DNA of 46,925 nucleotides from an uncultured Rhodospirillales bacterium (GTDB lineage: Bacteria; Pseudomonadota; Alphaproteobacteria; ATCC43930; CGMCC-115725). Positions 15,568-23,878 of the stretch are shown here, one piece after another. The first letter of the stretch is position 1. Each line of letters opens with the position of its first letter. The translations under genes were made by a program, and so were the position numbers. A model generated the notes under the pieces. The model worked only from the letters and a program-made list of their open reading frames with translations. It was not told the DNA's origin and did not search any database. The stretch lies in the NCBI GenBank assembly GCA_903923205.1, contig CAIXXC010000322.1:1-46925 (forward strand), read 5' to 3'.

Positions 15568-16812
15568 ATGAGTTTTGCAGGTTTGACCGACCATTTCGGC
15601 CCCGAGGAAAGCATCTTCGTCAGCGGCTCAAGCGGAGAGCCAATTGGTTTGATGGAAGAGATCCTGGCTTCCGGGGAACAGGGCAAGGGTTGGGAAATTC
15701 TGACCAGCTTCGTCGCCGGCATCAATCCGCTCAAAATCGATGCCGAAAACCCTGGCCCCCGAGTGACGGGACTGTTCATGCAGCCGGGCGTTTCCGCTGC
15801 CCATGCCCTGGGGCGCTTTCGTCATCTGCCGCTGTCTTACAGCGGCTTCCTGCGCCATATCCGCGATCGCGCCAGGGTCGATACCTGTATCGTCCAGGTG
15901 GCTCCCCCCGATGCCCGGGGGCAATGCTCCCTGGGTCCGGCCGTTGAATTCGTCCCCGATATCATGGCCAAGGGCGGTCGCGTGATGGCCGTCATCAATC
16001 CAAATGTGCCCAGGATAGAACGGTCCCTCTCGTTACCCTATTCGGGCTTCGCGGCTATAATCGAGAGCGACGCGCCGATACGAATGCTTGCGAGTGGCGG
16101 CGACGGCGCCGAAGCGGGATTGATCGCCGATCATGTCGCGCCCTTCATTACCGATGGCGCGACCTTGCAGATCGGCATTGGCAAGGTCCCGACCGCGATC
16201 TTCGAACGCCTCCACGACCGTCGCGGCCTGAAACTGCGCTCCGGGTTGCTGTCGGATTCGGTGATCGATCTTGCCGCCTCAGGGGCGCTGGAGCCGGGGT
16301 CGACCATGCTGGGCTGCGTACTGGTCGGCTCGTCGGAATTCTACGCCTGGTGTACCCGCGAGCCGCGCCTTGCCGTCCGCAGCGTCAGCGAGAGCCATGA
16401 TATCGCCCATCTGCTGACAGTGCCGAATTTCGTCGCCATCAACTCGGCACTCGAAGTCGATCTGTTTGGCCAGTGCAATCTTGAGATCGTTGGCGGAAAG
16501 GCGCGCAGCGGTATCGGCGGCGCGCCCGATTTCGCGCTTGCTGGGCATCTGTCGGCCCACGGCCTGAGCGTGGTCGCCTTGCCGGCGGCGATCGGCGGCG
16601 ACAAGGCGTCGCGTATCGTGCCGAAACTATCTGACCCGTCGATCGTCTCTCTGCCGCGCAATGTCGCGGATATCATCGTCACCGAGCATGGCAGCGCCGA
16701 TCTGCGCGGCAAATCGGTGCACGAGCGGGCCGAAGCGCTGATCGCCATCGCGGCCCCGCCCTTTCGGGTGGCGCTATTGGAGGATTGGCGACGGATCTCT
16801 GCGCCCCTATAA
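15568..16812 (+). CDS. CoA-transferase family I (Cat2/4-hydroxybutyrate type) protein lacking the catalytic Glu
   Basis: 414 residues, full length for acetyl-CoA hydrolase / 4-hydroxybutyrate CoA-transferase proteins. Recognisable parts are ATLQIGIGKVP, GIGGAPDF, VALPAAIGGDKASRIVPKL, IIVTEHGSADLRGKS and HERAEALIAIA. The nucleophilic Glu of this family lies in a motif like LGIHSEMISDG (Cat2) or YTEVIQDG (AarC). Here the same stretch reads LKLRSGLLSDS, so Gly226 (codon 16243-16245) replaces it. Without Glu a glutamyl-CoA intermediate cannot form. IpdAB of steroid catabolism is a precedent: a CoA-transferase fold that lost transferase residues and hydrolyses a C-C bond in a ring. A similar non-transferase role is inferred here. 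It is 39 bases after the SDR and 37 before BKACE. Confidence 0.8.
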   Translation: MSFAGLTDHFGPEESIFVSGSSGEPIGLMEEILASGEQGKGWEILTSFVAGINPLKIDAENPGPRVTGLFMQPGVSAAHALGRFRHLPLSYSGFLRHIRDRARVDTCIVQVAPPDARGQCSLGPAVEFVPDIMAKGGRVMAVINPNVPRIERSLSLPYSGFAAIIESDAPIRMLASGGDGAEAGLIADHVAPFITDGATLQIGIGKVPTAIFERLHDRRGLKLRSGLLSDSVIDLAASGALEPGSTMLGCVLVGSSEFYAWCTREPRLAVRSVSESHDIAHLLTVPNFVAINSALEVDLFGQCNLEIVGGKARSGIGGAPDFALAGHLSAHGLSVVALPAAIGGDKASRIVPKLSDPSIVSLPRNVADIIVTEHGSADLRGKSVHERAEALIAIAAPPFRVALLEDWRRISAPL

Positions 16813-16849
16813 CAGTCGGCAACGACATAAACCCGAGCGAGGATTCACC

Positions 16850-17782
16850 ATGAAGCGGTCGAAGAAAGTTATCATCACCTGCGCGATTACCGGCTCCGTC
16901 CATACGCCGACGATGTCGCCGCATTTGCCGATCACGCCCGATGATATCGTCCGCGACTCCGTCGCCGCGGCGGAGGCCGGCGCTGCGATGATCCATCTTC
17001 ACGCCCGCAAGCCCGAGGACGGCCGCCCGACGCAAGATCCGAAGATGTACGAGCAGTTCCTGGGACGCATCAAGCAGCAGACCGGCGCGATTCTCAACAT
17101 CACCACCGGCGGTGGGCTTGGCATGTCCATCGAAGAACGCCTTGCCCCCGCCAAGCATTTCGCCCCTGAAGTTGCATCGATGAACATGGGGTCGATCAAC
17201 TTCAACATTTCCGGCTCCGCGGCCAAGATAGAGAAGTTCAAGTACGACTGGGAGCGGCCTTACCTGGAGAGCACCACCGAGTTCATCATGTCGAACACCT
17301 TCGGCCAGATGGAACGCGGCATGCGCGAGTTGGGTGGACAGGGCACGCGGTTCGAATTTGAGTGCTATGATCTCGGCCATCTCTACAATCTTGCCCATTT
17401 CGTCGACCGCAAGATCGTAGAGCCGCCTTTGTTCATCCAGTGCGTCTTCGGTGTCTTGGGCGGCATGGGCGCCGATCCGGAAAACCTGATCCACATGCGC
17501 ACCATGGCTGACAAGCTGTTCGGCGATGGCTACTACCTGTCCGTCCTCGCCGCCGGCCGCCACCAGATGCCGATGATCACGCAAAGCGCGCTGATCGGCG
17601 GCAATTGCCGCGTCGGCTTGGAGGACAGCCTCTATATCAGCAAGGGCACACTCGCAGAGTCCAACGCGCAGCAGGTCGCCAAGATCAAGCACATCCTTGA
17701 GCAATTGTCGCTTGAGGTCGCATCCCCCGATGAGGCGCGCGAAATGATCGCCACAAAGGGTGGCGGTAACGTCAATTTCTAG
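16850..17782 (+). CDS. Beta-keto acid cleavage enzyme (BKACE, Kce-like, DUF849)
   Basis: 310 residues with the signature of 3-keto-5-aminohexanoate cleavage enzyme: TCAITGS at the N-terminus, MIHLHAR with zinc-ligand histidines 49 and 51, TTGGGLGMS, MNMGSINF and the C-terminal CRVGLEDS providing the Glu ligand. BKACE enzymes condense a beta-keto acid with acetyl-CoA and split it to acetoacetate plus a new acyl-CoA. GAGGA lies eight bases before ATG. Its place after a CoA-transferase-family protein and before hydratase 2 suggests it removes two carbons from a free beta-keto acid intermediate of the pathway. The particular keto acid cannot be predicted from sequence. Confidence 0.9.
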   Translation: MKRSKKVIITCAITGSVHTPTMSPHLPITPDDIVRDSVAAAEAGAAMIHLHARKPEDGRPTQDPKMYEQFLGRIKQQTGAILNITTGGGLGMSIEERLAPAKHFAPEVASMNMGSINFNISGSAAKIEKFKYDWERPYLESTTEFIMSNTFGQMERGMRELGGQGTRFEFECYDLGHLYNLAHFVDRKIVEPPLFIQCVFGVLGGMGADPENLIHMRTMADKLFGDGYYLSVLAAGRHQMPMITQSALIGGNCRVGLEDSLYISKGTLAESNAQQVAKIKHILEQLSLEVASPDEAREMIATKGGGNVNF

Positions 17783-17825
17783 AACATCGCCAGTTTGCTG
17801 CGGGTGAACGGGAAAGGTTCGGCTT

Positions 17826-18668
17826 ATGAATCTCGATGAACTCCGGAACTACCCGTTCCCGGAGCGGACCCAGACCTACACGGAACGGGATACCATTCTC
17901 TACGCGCTCGGGCTCGGCTACGGTGCCGAGCCCGGCGACCCCCGCCATCTGCGCTTCATCCTGGAAGACAGGCTGCTGACGGTACCATCGCTTTGCAACG
18001 TGATCGCGCAACCCTTCATGTGGGTGAAGGAGCCGCGTTTCGAGCTGAATTGGATCAAGCTGCTACATGGCGAGCAAAGCTTCGAGGTCCACCATCCACT
18101 GCCGGCGGCCGGATCATTGATCAGCCGTTGCAGGGTGTTATCAGTCGAGGACAAGGGTGAAGGGCGCGGTGCCGTCATCCATTTTGAAAAGACCCTATAC
18201 GATCCCGCCAACACGCTGATGGCGACGATCCGCAGCGCCTATTTCTTGCGCGGCGATGGCGGCAAGGGAGGCTTTGGCGGACATCCAGCGCCCCCGGCAG
18301 CAATTCCGGAACGGGAACCAGACCGGGCAATCGCAATCGCAACCTTGCCGCAATCGGCACTGATCTATCGGCTGAGCGGTGACGTCAATCCCATCCACGC
18401 CGATCCAGAGGCCGCCCGGAAAGCTGGCTTTGAGCGTCCGATCCTGCATGGTCTTTGTACCCTGGGCGTCGCAACGCGGGCCGCGATCGAGGCCTATGCA
18501 GATGATGCGCCTGAGCGTCTCAGCGGCCTATCCCTTCGCTTCAGTCGCCCGGTCTATCCTGGCGAGACAATCGTCACCGAGTTCTTCGAGACCGGCGACA
18601 AAATTCAGTTTCGTGCCCGTGTCAGGGATGTCGTCGTCCTCGACAGGGGCACGATCCGTTTGAAATAG
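17826..18668 (+). CDS. Hydratase-2 type (double hot-dog) 3-hydroxyacyl-CoA dehydratase
   Basis: 280 residues. The C-terminal half has the hydratase-2 motif GDVNPIHADPEAA with catalytic Asp and His, followed by FERPILHGLCTLG. The N-terminal half is the related hot-dog lobe that forms the substrate pocket (RTQTYTERDTILYALGLGYG; VPSLCNVIAQPFMW). This matches the hydratase domain of peroxisomal MFE-2, which hydrates 2-enoyl-CoA to (R)-3-hydroxyacyl-CoA and accepts bulky and branched acyl chains. AAAGG upstream of ATG. Last gene of the plus-strand operon, ending with a weak hairpin terminator. It complements the HSD17B4-type SDR three genes upstream. Confidence 0.9.
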   Translation: MNLDELRNYPFPERTQTYTERDTILYALGLGYGAEPGDPRHLRFILEDRLLTVPSLCNVIAQPFMWVKEPRFELNWIKLLHGEQSFEVHHPLPAAGSLISRCRVLSVEDKGEGRGAVIHFEKTLYDPANTLMATIRSAYFLRGDGGKGGFGGHPAPPAAIPEREPDRAIAIATLPQSALIYRLSGDVNPIHADPEAARKAGFERPILHGLCTLGVATRAAIEAYADDAPERLSGLSLRFSRPVYPGETIVTEFFETGDKIQFRARVRDVVVLDRGTIRLK

Positions 18669-18688
18669 GCGATTCTAGCGCCTTTTTT
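18668..18688 (+). terminator. Weak hairpin plus T-run after the hydratase-2 gene
   Basis: GGCG and CGCC form a short stem around ATTCTAG, followed by six T residues. It begins at the last base of the hydratase stop codon and covers the stop codon of the convergent lyase gene. The stem is short, so termination may be partial. Confidence 0.45.
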
Positions 18689-19538
18689 CTGCCACATCGA
18701 GCATACGGCGTGCCGCCTTAAGGTGCGGCACGTCGAACATCTTGCCATCTATTGAGACCGAACCGGCACCGCTCTCAAACGCTGCAACCACGCGCTGCGC
18801 GAAGGCAATCTCCGTCGCGGTTGGGGTAAAGGCCTCGTTGATGATCGGGATCTGGTCGGGGTGGATCGCGATCTTGCCGGTAAAGCCATCGTACCGCGCC
18901 ATCTCCGCACTCTTGCGGCAGCCCTCCGGGTCCCGGAAATCAACGAAGACCGTATCCATGACAGCCACTTCCATGGCGTGGGCCGCGAACAGGCACTGGT
19001 TGCGCACCTGATGATAGGCCGGACGCCACGCGCCATCAGCCTGGCGTGGATCGCCCGCACCGATCGCCGAGCTCAGATCTTCCGCACCCCAGATCAGGCC
19101 GACTACGCGCTCCGGCCGCTTCGCCGCGAGACCAGGCATGTTCATGATGATCTGTGGCGTCTCCGTCGCAATCGCCAGGATCTTGATGGAACCCTCCACA
19201 AGACCGGCCATTGATTCGGCCATGCTCAGATAATTCTGGACCGTCTCTACATCCTGACGGTCGCGGATTTTCGGCAGGAGAATCCCTTTGGGTGCCACCT
19301 TGACGACGCAGGCGAGATCGCGAAGCAACTCGCCCGAGGTCAGGTCGTTAACACGGACCCATAGTTCCGACTCAGCGTTGTAGGTTTTGGCGAACTCGAT
19401 CAGCATCTCGCGACCGACGGCCTTGCGCGCGGGGAGCACGGCGTCTTCCAGATCAATGGCCAGTGCATCGGAGCCGGCCGCGACAGCCTTGACGAGCTTG
19501 CGCTCGCTGTCGGCCGGTACAAACAAGAGTGTCCGCAT
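18675..19538 (-). CDS. CitE-type HpcH/HpaI aldolase family CoA-ester lyase
   Basis: 287 residues of the citrate lyase beta / malyl-CoA lyase family: RTLLFVPADSERK, SDALAIDLEDAV, LWVRVND, IATETPQIIMN and GLIWGAEDLSSAIGA, which carry the Arg and the Mg-binding Glu and Asp expected of the family. Reactions in this family cleave or form 3-hydroxy-diacid CoA esters such as malyl-CoA, methylmalyl-CoA or citramalyl-CoA. It is encoded convergently with the hydratase-2 operon, six bases away. GAGGG precedes ATG. In this locus it may cleave a beta-hydroxy dicarboxylyl-CoA left after ring opening, which would deal with branch carbons that block beta-oxidation. That assignment is inference. Confidence 0.85.
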   Translation of the reverse strand: MRTLLFVPADSERKLVKAVAAGSDALAIDLEDAVLPARKAVGREMLIEFAKTYNAESELWVRVNDLTSGELLRDLACVVKVAPKGILLPKIRDRQDVETVQNYLSMAESMAGLVEGSIKILAIATETPQIIMNMPGLAAKRPERVVGLIWGAEDLSSAIGAGDPRQADGAWRPAYHQVRNQCLFAAHAMEVAVMDTVFVDFRDPEGCRKSAEMARYDGFTGKIAIHPDQIPIINEAFTPTATEIAFAQRVVAAFESGAGSVSIDGKMFDVPHLKAARRMLDVAEKRR

Positions 19539-19885
19539 TATTCCCTCGGAAATTATCTGGTTGTCAGTGCGGCGCCAGTATTACCCTCACCCGAGCGAGA
19601 GGGGTATGGGGTTCTTTCGCCGACACCGACGGAAGAAGTGGCGCGCGGTGGTTTGGAGAGCATTTCAACATTCCCGAGCGCAGAACGTCGAAAATGACCG
19701 GCTTCGCCCGCGCGCACTGTGGCTTCGGTATCCACGACGACGAATTTCGGCGTTCCTTCAATCGATTGCCGATTGAAACGCTTGCCCCACGGGACATCTT
19801 TGCCAGACAATGCAGGTGTGACGATCGGTACAGACGCGCGCCTGCGTCACGCTTAGGAAACGGACATGATCCTCGGGGCCAGGCA
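19539..19885. other. Divergent leader region between the lyase gene and divL
   Basis: 347 bases. It is open in the divL frame but shows no coding character: the translated sequence is Arg/Cys-rich and unlike any protein I know. It should contain promoters for both the CitE-type lyase (minus) and divL (plus). A well-spaced AGGAAACGG before ATG 19866 opens a 12-codon frame that runs over the divL start and stops at 19904. This could be a small leader peptide, or a sign that a one-base error hides a divL start there. Confidence 0.45.
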
Positions 19886-22213
19886 TTGCTCTTCCAAGGT
19901 CTAAGCATCGCCCTCGCCCTGGGGCTGCTGGTGCTGATGTCCGCGCTGACAAGGGCGCGGCGCCGGTACAAGGACGCCCGCGCTCAAGCCGTCTTGCTGA
20001 CAACCGTCGTCGGAACGGTTCCGGGTTGTTTTTATCAGATCCAAGGAGCCCAGGCACGGCGCGTCGATCGCACGCATGGCAGCAGCCTATGGCCGACGGA
20101 CCTGCATGATCTGATCGTGCACCTCGACCACACGGATGAGGTGGTATTGGAACATGCCATGCTGGCGCTCAGCCGCGATGGCCAAAGCTTTGCACTCCGC
20201 TTCCCATGCCGGTGGGGCCGAACGGATAACGAACCATCATTATTGCTCGATATCACTGGCAATCGTGTCACCCCGGCCCTTGATCGACTTCATCACGAGC
20301 GTGCGTCCACGATAGGCATTAGCAGCTGGATCGATCTCATCTGGGTATCGGATGTCTCGGATCGCGCTGCGGCCTCGGCCGAGAGCAGCAAGATGGCTGC
20401 GGAACTAAGGCGCTTGAAGACCACTGTAGACCATGTGCCACTGACGCTCTGGTGGCGCGATAGCGACCTGAAGATCATTGACCGAAACCGATCGGAGGCC
20501 GAGGTCCTGCCGCTCACCGTGCTGGCCGAACCTCTGGCGCGCGCGGCCGCCGCGGATGGCCCCGAAGCGGTCGAGCGTAAGATCGTGGCATCCCCCTTCA
20601 ACGCCAATTCCAGTATCGAACTGCGGGAAATCTCTTTGCTCGGTGGTGAGCTTCTTGGCATTGCCGTCGATCGCCGCGAAGTAGATGGCGTCCAGGCCGA
20701 GCTGGATCGTCTGATTTTGGGTCACCGGCAGGTTCTGGAAACTGTCAGCACGGCGATCGCGATCTTTGGCCCCGATACCCACCTGATGTTCTACAATTCG
20801 GCCTTCACGGTGCTCTGGGGGCTAGAGAGAGAGTACCTCAACACAGAACCGAGTCTCGCGAACCTGCTCGATACCCTGCGCGAGAACCGGACGTTGCCGG
20901 AATATGCGGACTATCGGCAGTTCAAGGCCGATCAGGCCGCGTTGGTTTCCACCCTCAAGTCCCCGCAACAGGAATTGATGCACCTGCCGGACGGCAGGAC
21001 CATCGACTGCAAGATCAGCCGTCATCCCTTCGGGGGCTTGACCTTCATTTATGATGACGTGACCGGCAGTCTCGACCTTGAGCGCTCCTACAACACGCTG
21101 ATCGCGGTGCAACGCGAGACGATCGATAATCTATTCGAGGGGATCGCAGTGTTCGGCAGTGATGGTCGCCTGACCCTCTGGAATCCTGCCTTTGCCGAGA
21201 CCTGGGGCGTCAGCGCGGAAGACCTTGAATCACGCCCCCATATCACCGCTCTGGTCGATCGGGCGCGCGCACTCTTCGACCTCGGCACAGGTTGGGACAG
21301 CGTCCGTAACGGATTGATCCTGCCGGTCACGTCTTATGCCGCCCATACCAGCCAGCTCGAACGCCGTGATGGCAGAGTATTCAAGGTCCATGGCGTCCCA
21401 CTACCGGACGGCAACATGCTGATGACCTACCAGGACACGACCGACTCATACCGCGTCCGGCGCGCGCTTGAGGACCGCTATGCGGCTCTCGAGGAGGCTG
21501 CCAAGCTCAAGAGCGAGTTCGTCGCCAATGTTTCCTATGAACTGCGGACGCCGCTTAACGCGATTATCGGCTTTGCTGAAATCCTCACCAACCAGTTTTT
21601 CGGAGCGCTGAACGAGCGCCAACTCGACTATAGTCATGGTATCCTGGATGGCTCACATCGGCTCCTTGCGCTGATCAACGACGTGCTTGATCTGGCGACG
21701 ATCGAAAGTGGCCGTATGGCGCTTGATATTGCGCCGATAGACGTCCACGCGATGCTGGCCGGAATATTGTCGCTGACGCGGGAGCGGATCGGGGCCTTGC
21801 CGATTGAGGTCGATTTCGACTGCCCGACAGATATCGGGATGATCGAGGGCGATGAGCGGAGGGTCCGTCAGGTCCTGTTCAACCTGATCTCCAATGCGCT
21901 GAAATTCACGCCTAAGACAGGCCTGATCTCGATCTCCGCCAAGAGAGTCGATGACGAGATCGGCATCACCATTGCCGATAACGGGATCGGTATCCCACGC
22001 GAGGATCAAAAGCGCGTTTTCGAGAAGTTCGAACGCAGCCGCAGCCGGGGCGAGCAGTCTGGACCGGGCCTTGGTCTACCCCTGGTCAAAAGCTTCGTCG
22101 AACTCCATGGCGGTCATATCGATCTCGTCTCAGACCCGGGCCAAGGTACCGCGATAACCTGCTGGCTCCCAATCAACCATCCGGCTGACGTCGAGGAAAT
22201 GCCCGAAAACTAA
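19886..22213 (+). CDS. divL: DivL-like tyrosine pseudo-histidine kinase, cell-cycle regulator
   Basis: From the TTG start the protein is 775 residues, close to Caulobacter DivL (769). There is an N-terminal membrane segment (GLSIALALGLLVLM), several PAS-like modules (FGPDTHLMFYNSAF; IAVFGSDGRLTLWNPAF), then a HisKA domain reading EFVANVSYELRTPLNAI. Tyr551 stands exactly where kinases have the phospho-accepting His, as Tyr550 does in DivL. The ATPase domain is intact: NLISNALKFTP, DNGIGIP, GPGLGLPLVKSF. DivL sits at the inner membrane, senses DivK and tunes the CckA-ChpT-CtrA relay. Longer starts at 19529 exist but add 119 residues with no protein-like character. The last codons and stop lie inside a terminator hairpin. 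The genomic island begins immediately after it. Confidence 0.87.
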   Translation: MLFQGLSIALALGLLVLMSALTRARRRYKDARAQAVLLTTVVGTVPGCFYQIQGAQARRVDRTHGSSLWPTDLHDLIVHLDHTDEVVLEHAMLALSRDGQSFALRFPCRWGRTDNEPSLLLDITGNRVTPALDRLHHERASTIGISSWIDLIWVSDVSDRAAASAESSKMAAELRRLKTTVDHVPLTLWWRDSDLKIIDRNRSEAEVLPLTVLAEPLARAAAADGPEAVERKIVASPFNANSSIELREISLLGGELLGIAVDRREVDGVQAELDRLILGHRQVLETVSTAIAIFGPDTHLMFYNSAFTVLWGLEREYLNTEPSLANLLDTLRENRTLPEYADYRQFKADQAALVSTLKSPQQELMHLPDGRTIDCKISRHPFGGLTFIYDDVTGSLDLERSYNTLIAVQRETIDNLFEGIAVFGSDGRLTLWNPAFAETWGVSAEDLESRPHITALVDRARALFDLGTGWDSVRNGLILPVTSYAAHTSQLERRDGRVFKVHGVPLPDGNMLMTYQDTTDSYRVRRALEDRYAALEEAAKLKSEFVANVSYELRTPLNAIIGFAEILTNQFFGALNERQLDYSHGILDGSHRLLALINDVLDLATIESGRMALDIAPIDVHAMLAGILSLTRERIGALPIEVDFDCPTDIGMIEGDERRVRQVLFNLISNALKFTPKTGLISISAKRVDDEIGITIADNGIGIPREDQKRVFEKFERSRSRGEQSGPGLGLPLVKSFVELHGGHIDLVSDPGQGTAITCWLPINHPADVEEMPEN

Positions 22214-22230
22214 GACTTTCGGGCTTTTTC
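22201..22230 (+). terminator. Rho-independent terminator of divL
   Basis: GCCCGAAA (22201-22208) pairs perfectly with TTTCGGGC (22217-22224) and is followed by TTTTTC. The left arm lies within the last codons of divL and the stop codon is in the loop. It also marks the left edge of the island. Confidence 0.85.
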
Positions 22231-22271
22231 ATTGACCCCGTGATTTCAGCGGGTTAGAGTGCCCGTAAGAT

Positions 22272-22841
22272 ATGACCGAAACGCACCCTCAAAATCGACG
22301 CCTTGGCTATGCCCGCGTCAGCACCTACGGCCAGACGCTCGACGCTCAGCTTGAGCAGTTGAAGACGGAGGGGTGCGCCAAGATTTACCGCGAGAAGGCG
22401 AGCGGGGCGAAAGCAGACCGCCGCGAGCTTCTGCGGATGTTGAAAGACCTGAGCCCCGGCGACGTGGTGACGGTGACGCGAATTGATCGCCTCGCCCGCT
22501 CGACCTTCGACCTCTTCGCGATCGTCAAGCAGATCGTGGACGCTGGCGGCCAGTTCCGATCGCTGGCCGAGCCTTGGGCGAACACATCCACCAGCACCGG
22601 CCGCCTGATGATCGCTGTGCTTGGCGGCATGGCAGACGTAGAGCGCGACCTTATCCGCACGCGCACCGCCGAGGGACGGAGCCGCGCCAAGGCGCGAGGG
22701 CAGCACATGGGCCGCCCCCCTGCTCTCACCCCTGACCAGCAGGCCGAGGCCAGGCAGCGCCGCGCCGAAGGTGCGACGCTCAAGGAGTTAGCGCAGAGCT
22801 ACAACGTCGGCCGGGCGACGATTTCGAGGCTGGCAGTATGA
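22272..22841 (+). CDS. Serine recombinase (resolvase/invertase family)
   Basis: 189 residues. The catalytic domain starts LGYARVSTYGQTLDAQ with the nucleophilic Ser, followed by DRLARSTFDLF and GGMADVERDLIRTRTAEG (the E-helix). After GRPPAL comes a short helix-turn-helix (LKELAQSYNVGRATISRL) that would bind the crossover site. Size and layout match Tn3-type resolvases and Hin-type invertases. The stop TGA overlaps the ATG of the following HEPN gene (ATGA), so translation is coupled. No transposase and no obvious inverted site were seen. It could be a remnant of the element that brought the island, or a working part of a resolvase-HEPN unit. Confidence 0.92.
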   Translation: MTETHPQNRRLGYARVSTYGQTLDAQLEQLKTEGCAKIYREKASGAKADRRELLRMLKDLSPGDVVTVTRIDRLARSTFDLFAIVKQIVDAGGQFRSLAEPWANTSTSTGRLMIAVLGGMADVERDLIRTRTAEGRSRAKARGQHMGRPPALTPDQQAEARQRRAEGATLKELAQSYNVGRATISRLAV

Positions 22842-23878
22842 GCATGACAGGAAATGCCGGCGGCGGAAATTCCGTGATGTGGATCGACGACGGCGAAAAA
22901 TACGGGCTTGTTGGCTTAAGCGTCAAAGTTGATGGGATCATCACACAGGGAAAGATTTCGTCCAACCTTTGGGTTTTGGCCGACACGGCGTTTGCTATTC
23001 CTTCAAATTGGCGAGACTGGCTCGGCAGCATCCGCGTAGGTGAGGTTCAAGACTGCAATTTAATCCTTCTCAGCAAACAGCCTTCTTCGACACCCGACAT
23101 TCTTGATGGTGAAAACAATAAGCTGAAGCAGCACGCTTGGAATTTCTATGTGGGGCTTTTGCTCGCGAGCAGATTTGCGCCCGCACATAGGCCGGTCATG
23201 CTGACGGGCGTTCGCCGTGACGGAGAAATCGATATCCGTCAGCAGCAGGATTTGGACTCCCCGATCCCTTGCATCTTCCGGCCGTATCCGGCGGTTCTGT
23301 CGGAGCATATCCACCTGGCGGCGCAGCTCGGGGAGAATCTTGGCGCATTGGCCACGGCACCACTGCCTGACGGGCATTGGCGTTTATTCCGTACCTTGCA
23401 CGTTTACACGGAATCGCGCACGACCGGCGAAATTGTTGACCGTCTCCACCAGTATAGTCGGTGCATCGACGGGTTGATCCTGCCTGACGCGGGCAAGACC
23501 AAACAGCAGTTCAAGAGCCGCACCGAACTCTTCATCGGTTCCCGGCATCACGACTTGATGGGCGAAATTTATGATGTGCGAAGCGCCGTCGAGCATCTTC
23601 ACGAGAACCGATATTTGGACGGCTTCGACCGTGAAACACGCCTCGATCTTCTGAGGAAGGAAGCTATTGTCGAGCACATCGCGCGGACGGCACTGGCGAG
23701 GATCATAGGCGACAGCGCCCTATGGCCGCATTTCGCGAACACGCCAGCCCTTGCAAAATTCTGGGCACTGCCAGCGGCCGAGCGGCAGAAAATTTGGGGC
23801 GCTCCGATCGATCCAATGGCAGCTATTGCGGACCTCGACCCAAAATATATTCATGACGGGCTTTTAGGTGCGCCATGA
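22838..23878 (+). CDS. HEPN-motif protein, ApeA-like, function unproven
   Basis: 346 residues with no signal peptide or membrane segment. The stretch IGSRHHDLMGEIYDVRSAVEHLHENRYL contains R248-SAVE-H253, an Rx4H motif as in HEPN ribonucleases. It lies in an IYDxRSxxxH context resembling the Apea-type HEPN domain of ApeA anti-phage proteins. The N-terminal ~200 residues resemble nothing I recognise with confidence. ATGA overlaps join it to the resolvase upstream and to the second HEPN gene downstream. Lower GC than the chromosome suggests transfer. A role in RNA cleavage during phage defence is plausible by association with restriction genes, but this is inference. Confidence 0.7.
   Translation: MSMTGNAGGGNSVMWIDDGEKYGLVGLSVKVDGIITQGKISSNLWVLADTAFAIPSNWRDWLGSIRVGEVQDCNLILLSKQPSSTPDILDGENNKLKQHAWNFYVGLLLASRFAPAHRPVMLTGVRRDGEIDIRQQQDLDSPIPCIFRPYPAVLSEHIHLAAQLGENLGALATAPLPDGHWRLFRTLHVYTESRTTGEIVDRLHQYSRCIDGLILPDAGKTKQQFKSRTELFIGSRHHDLMGEIYDVRSAVEHLHENRYLDGFDRETRLDLLRKEAIVEHIARTALARIIGDSALWPHFANTPALAKFWALPAAERQKIWGAPIDPMAAIADLDPKYIHDGLLGAP

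Noticed and set aside
16679-17704. Minus-strand frame of about 340 codons opposite BKACE
   Set aside because: Antisense to a clear BKACE gene and without domain similarity.
19529-19885. N-terminal extension of divL from ATG 19529
   Set aside because: The 119 added residues show no protein-like character, lie in the divergent promoter region, and the shorter form matches the DivL length.
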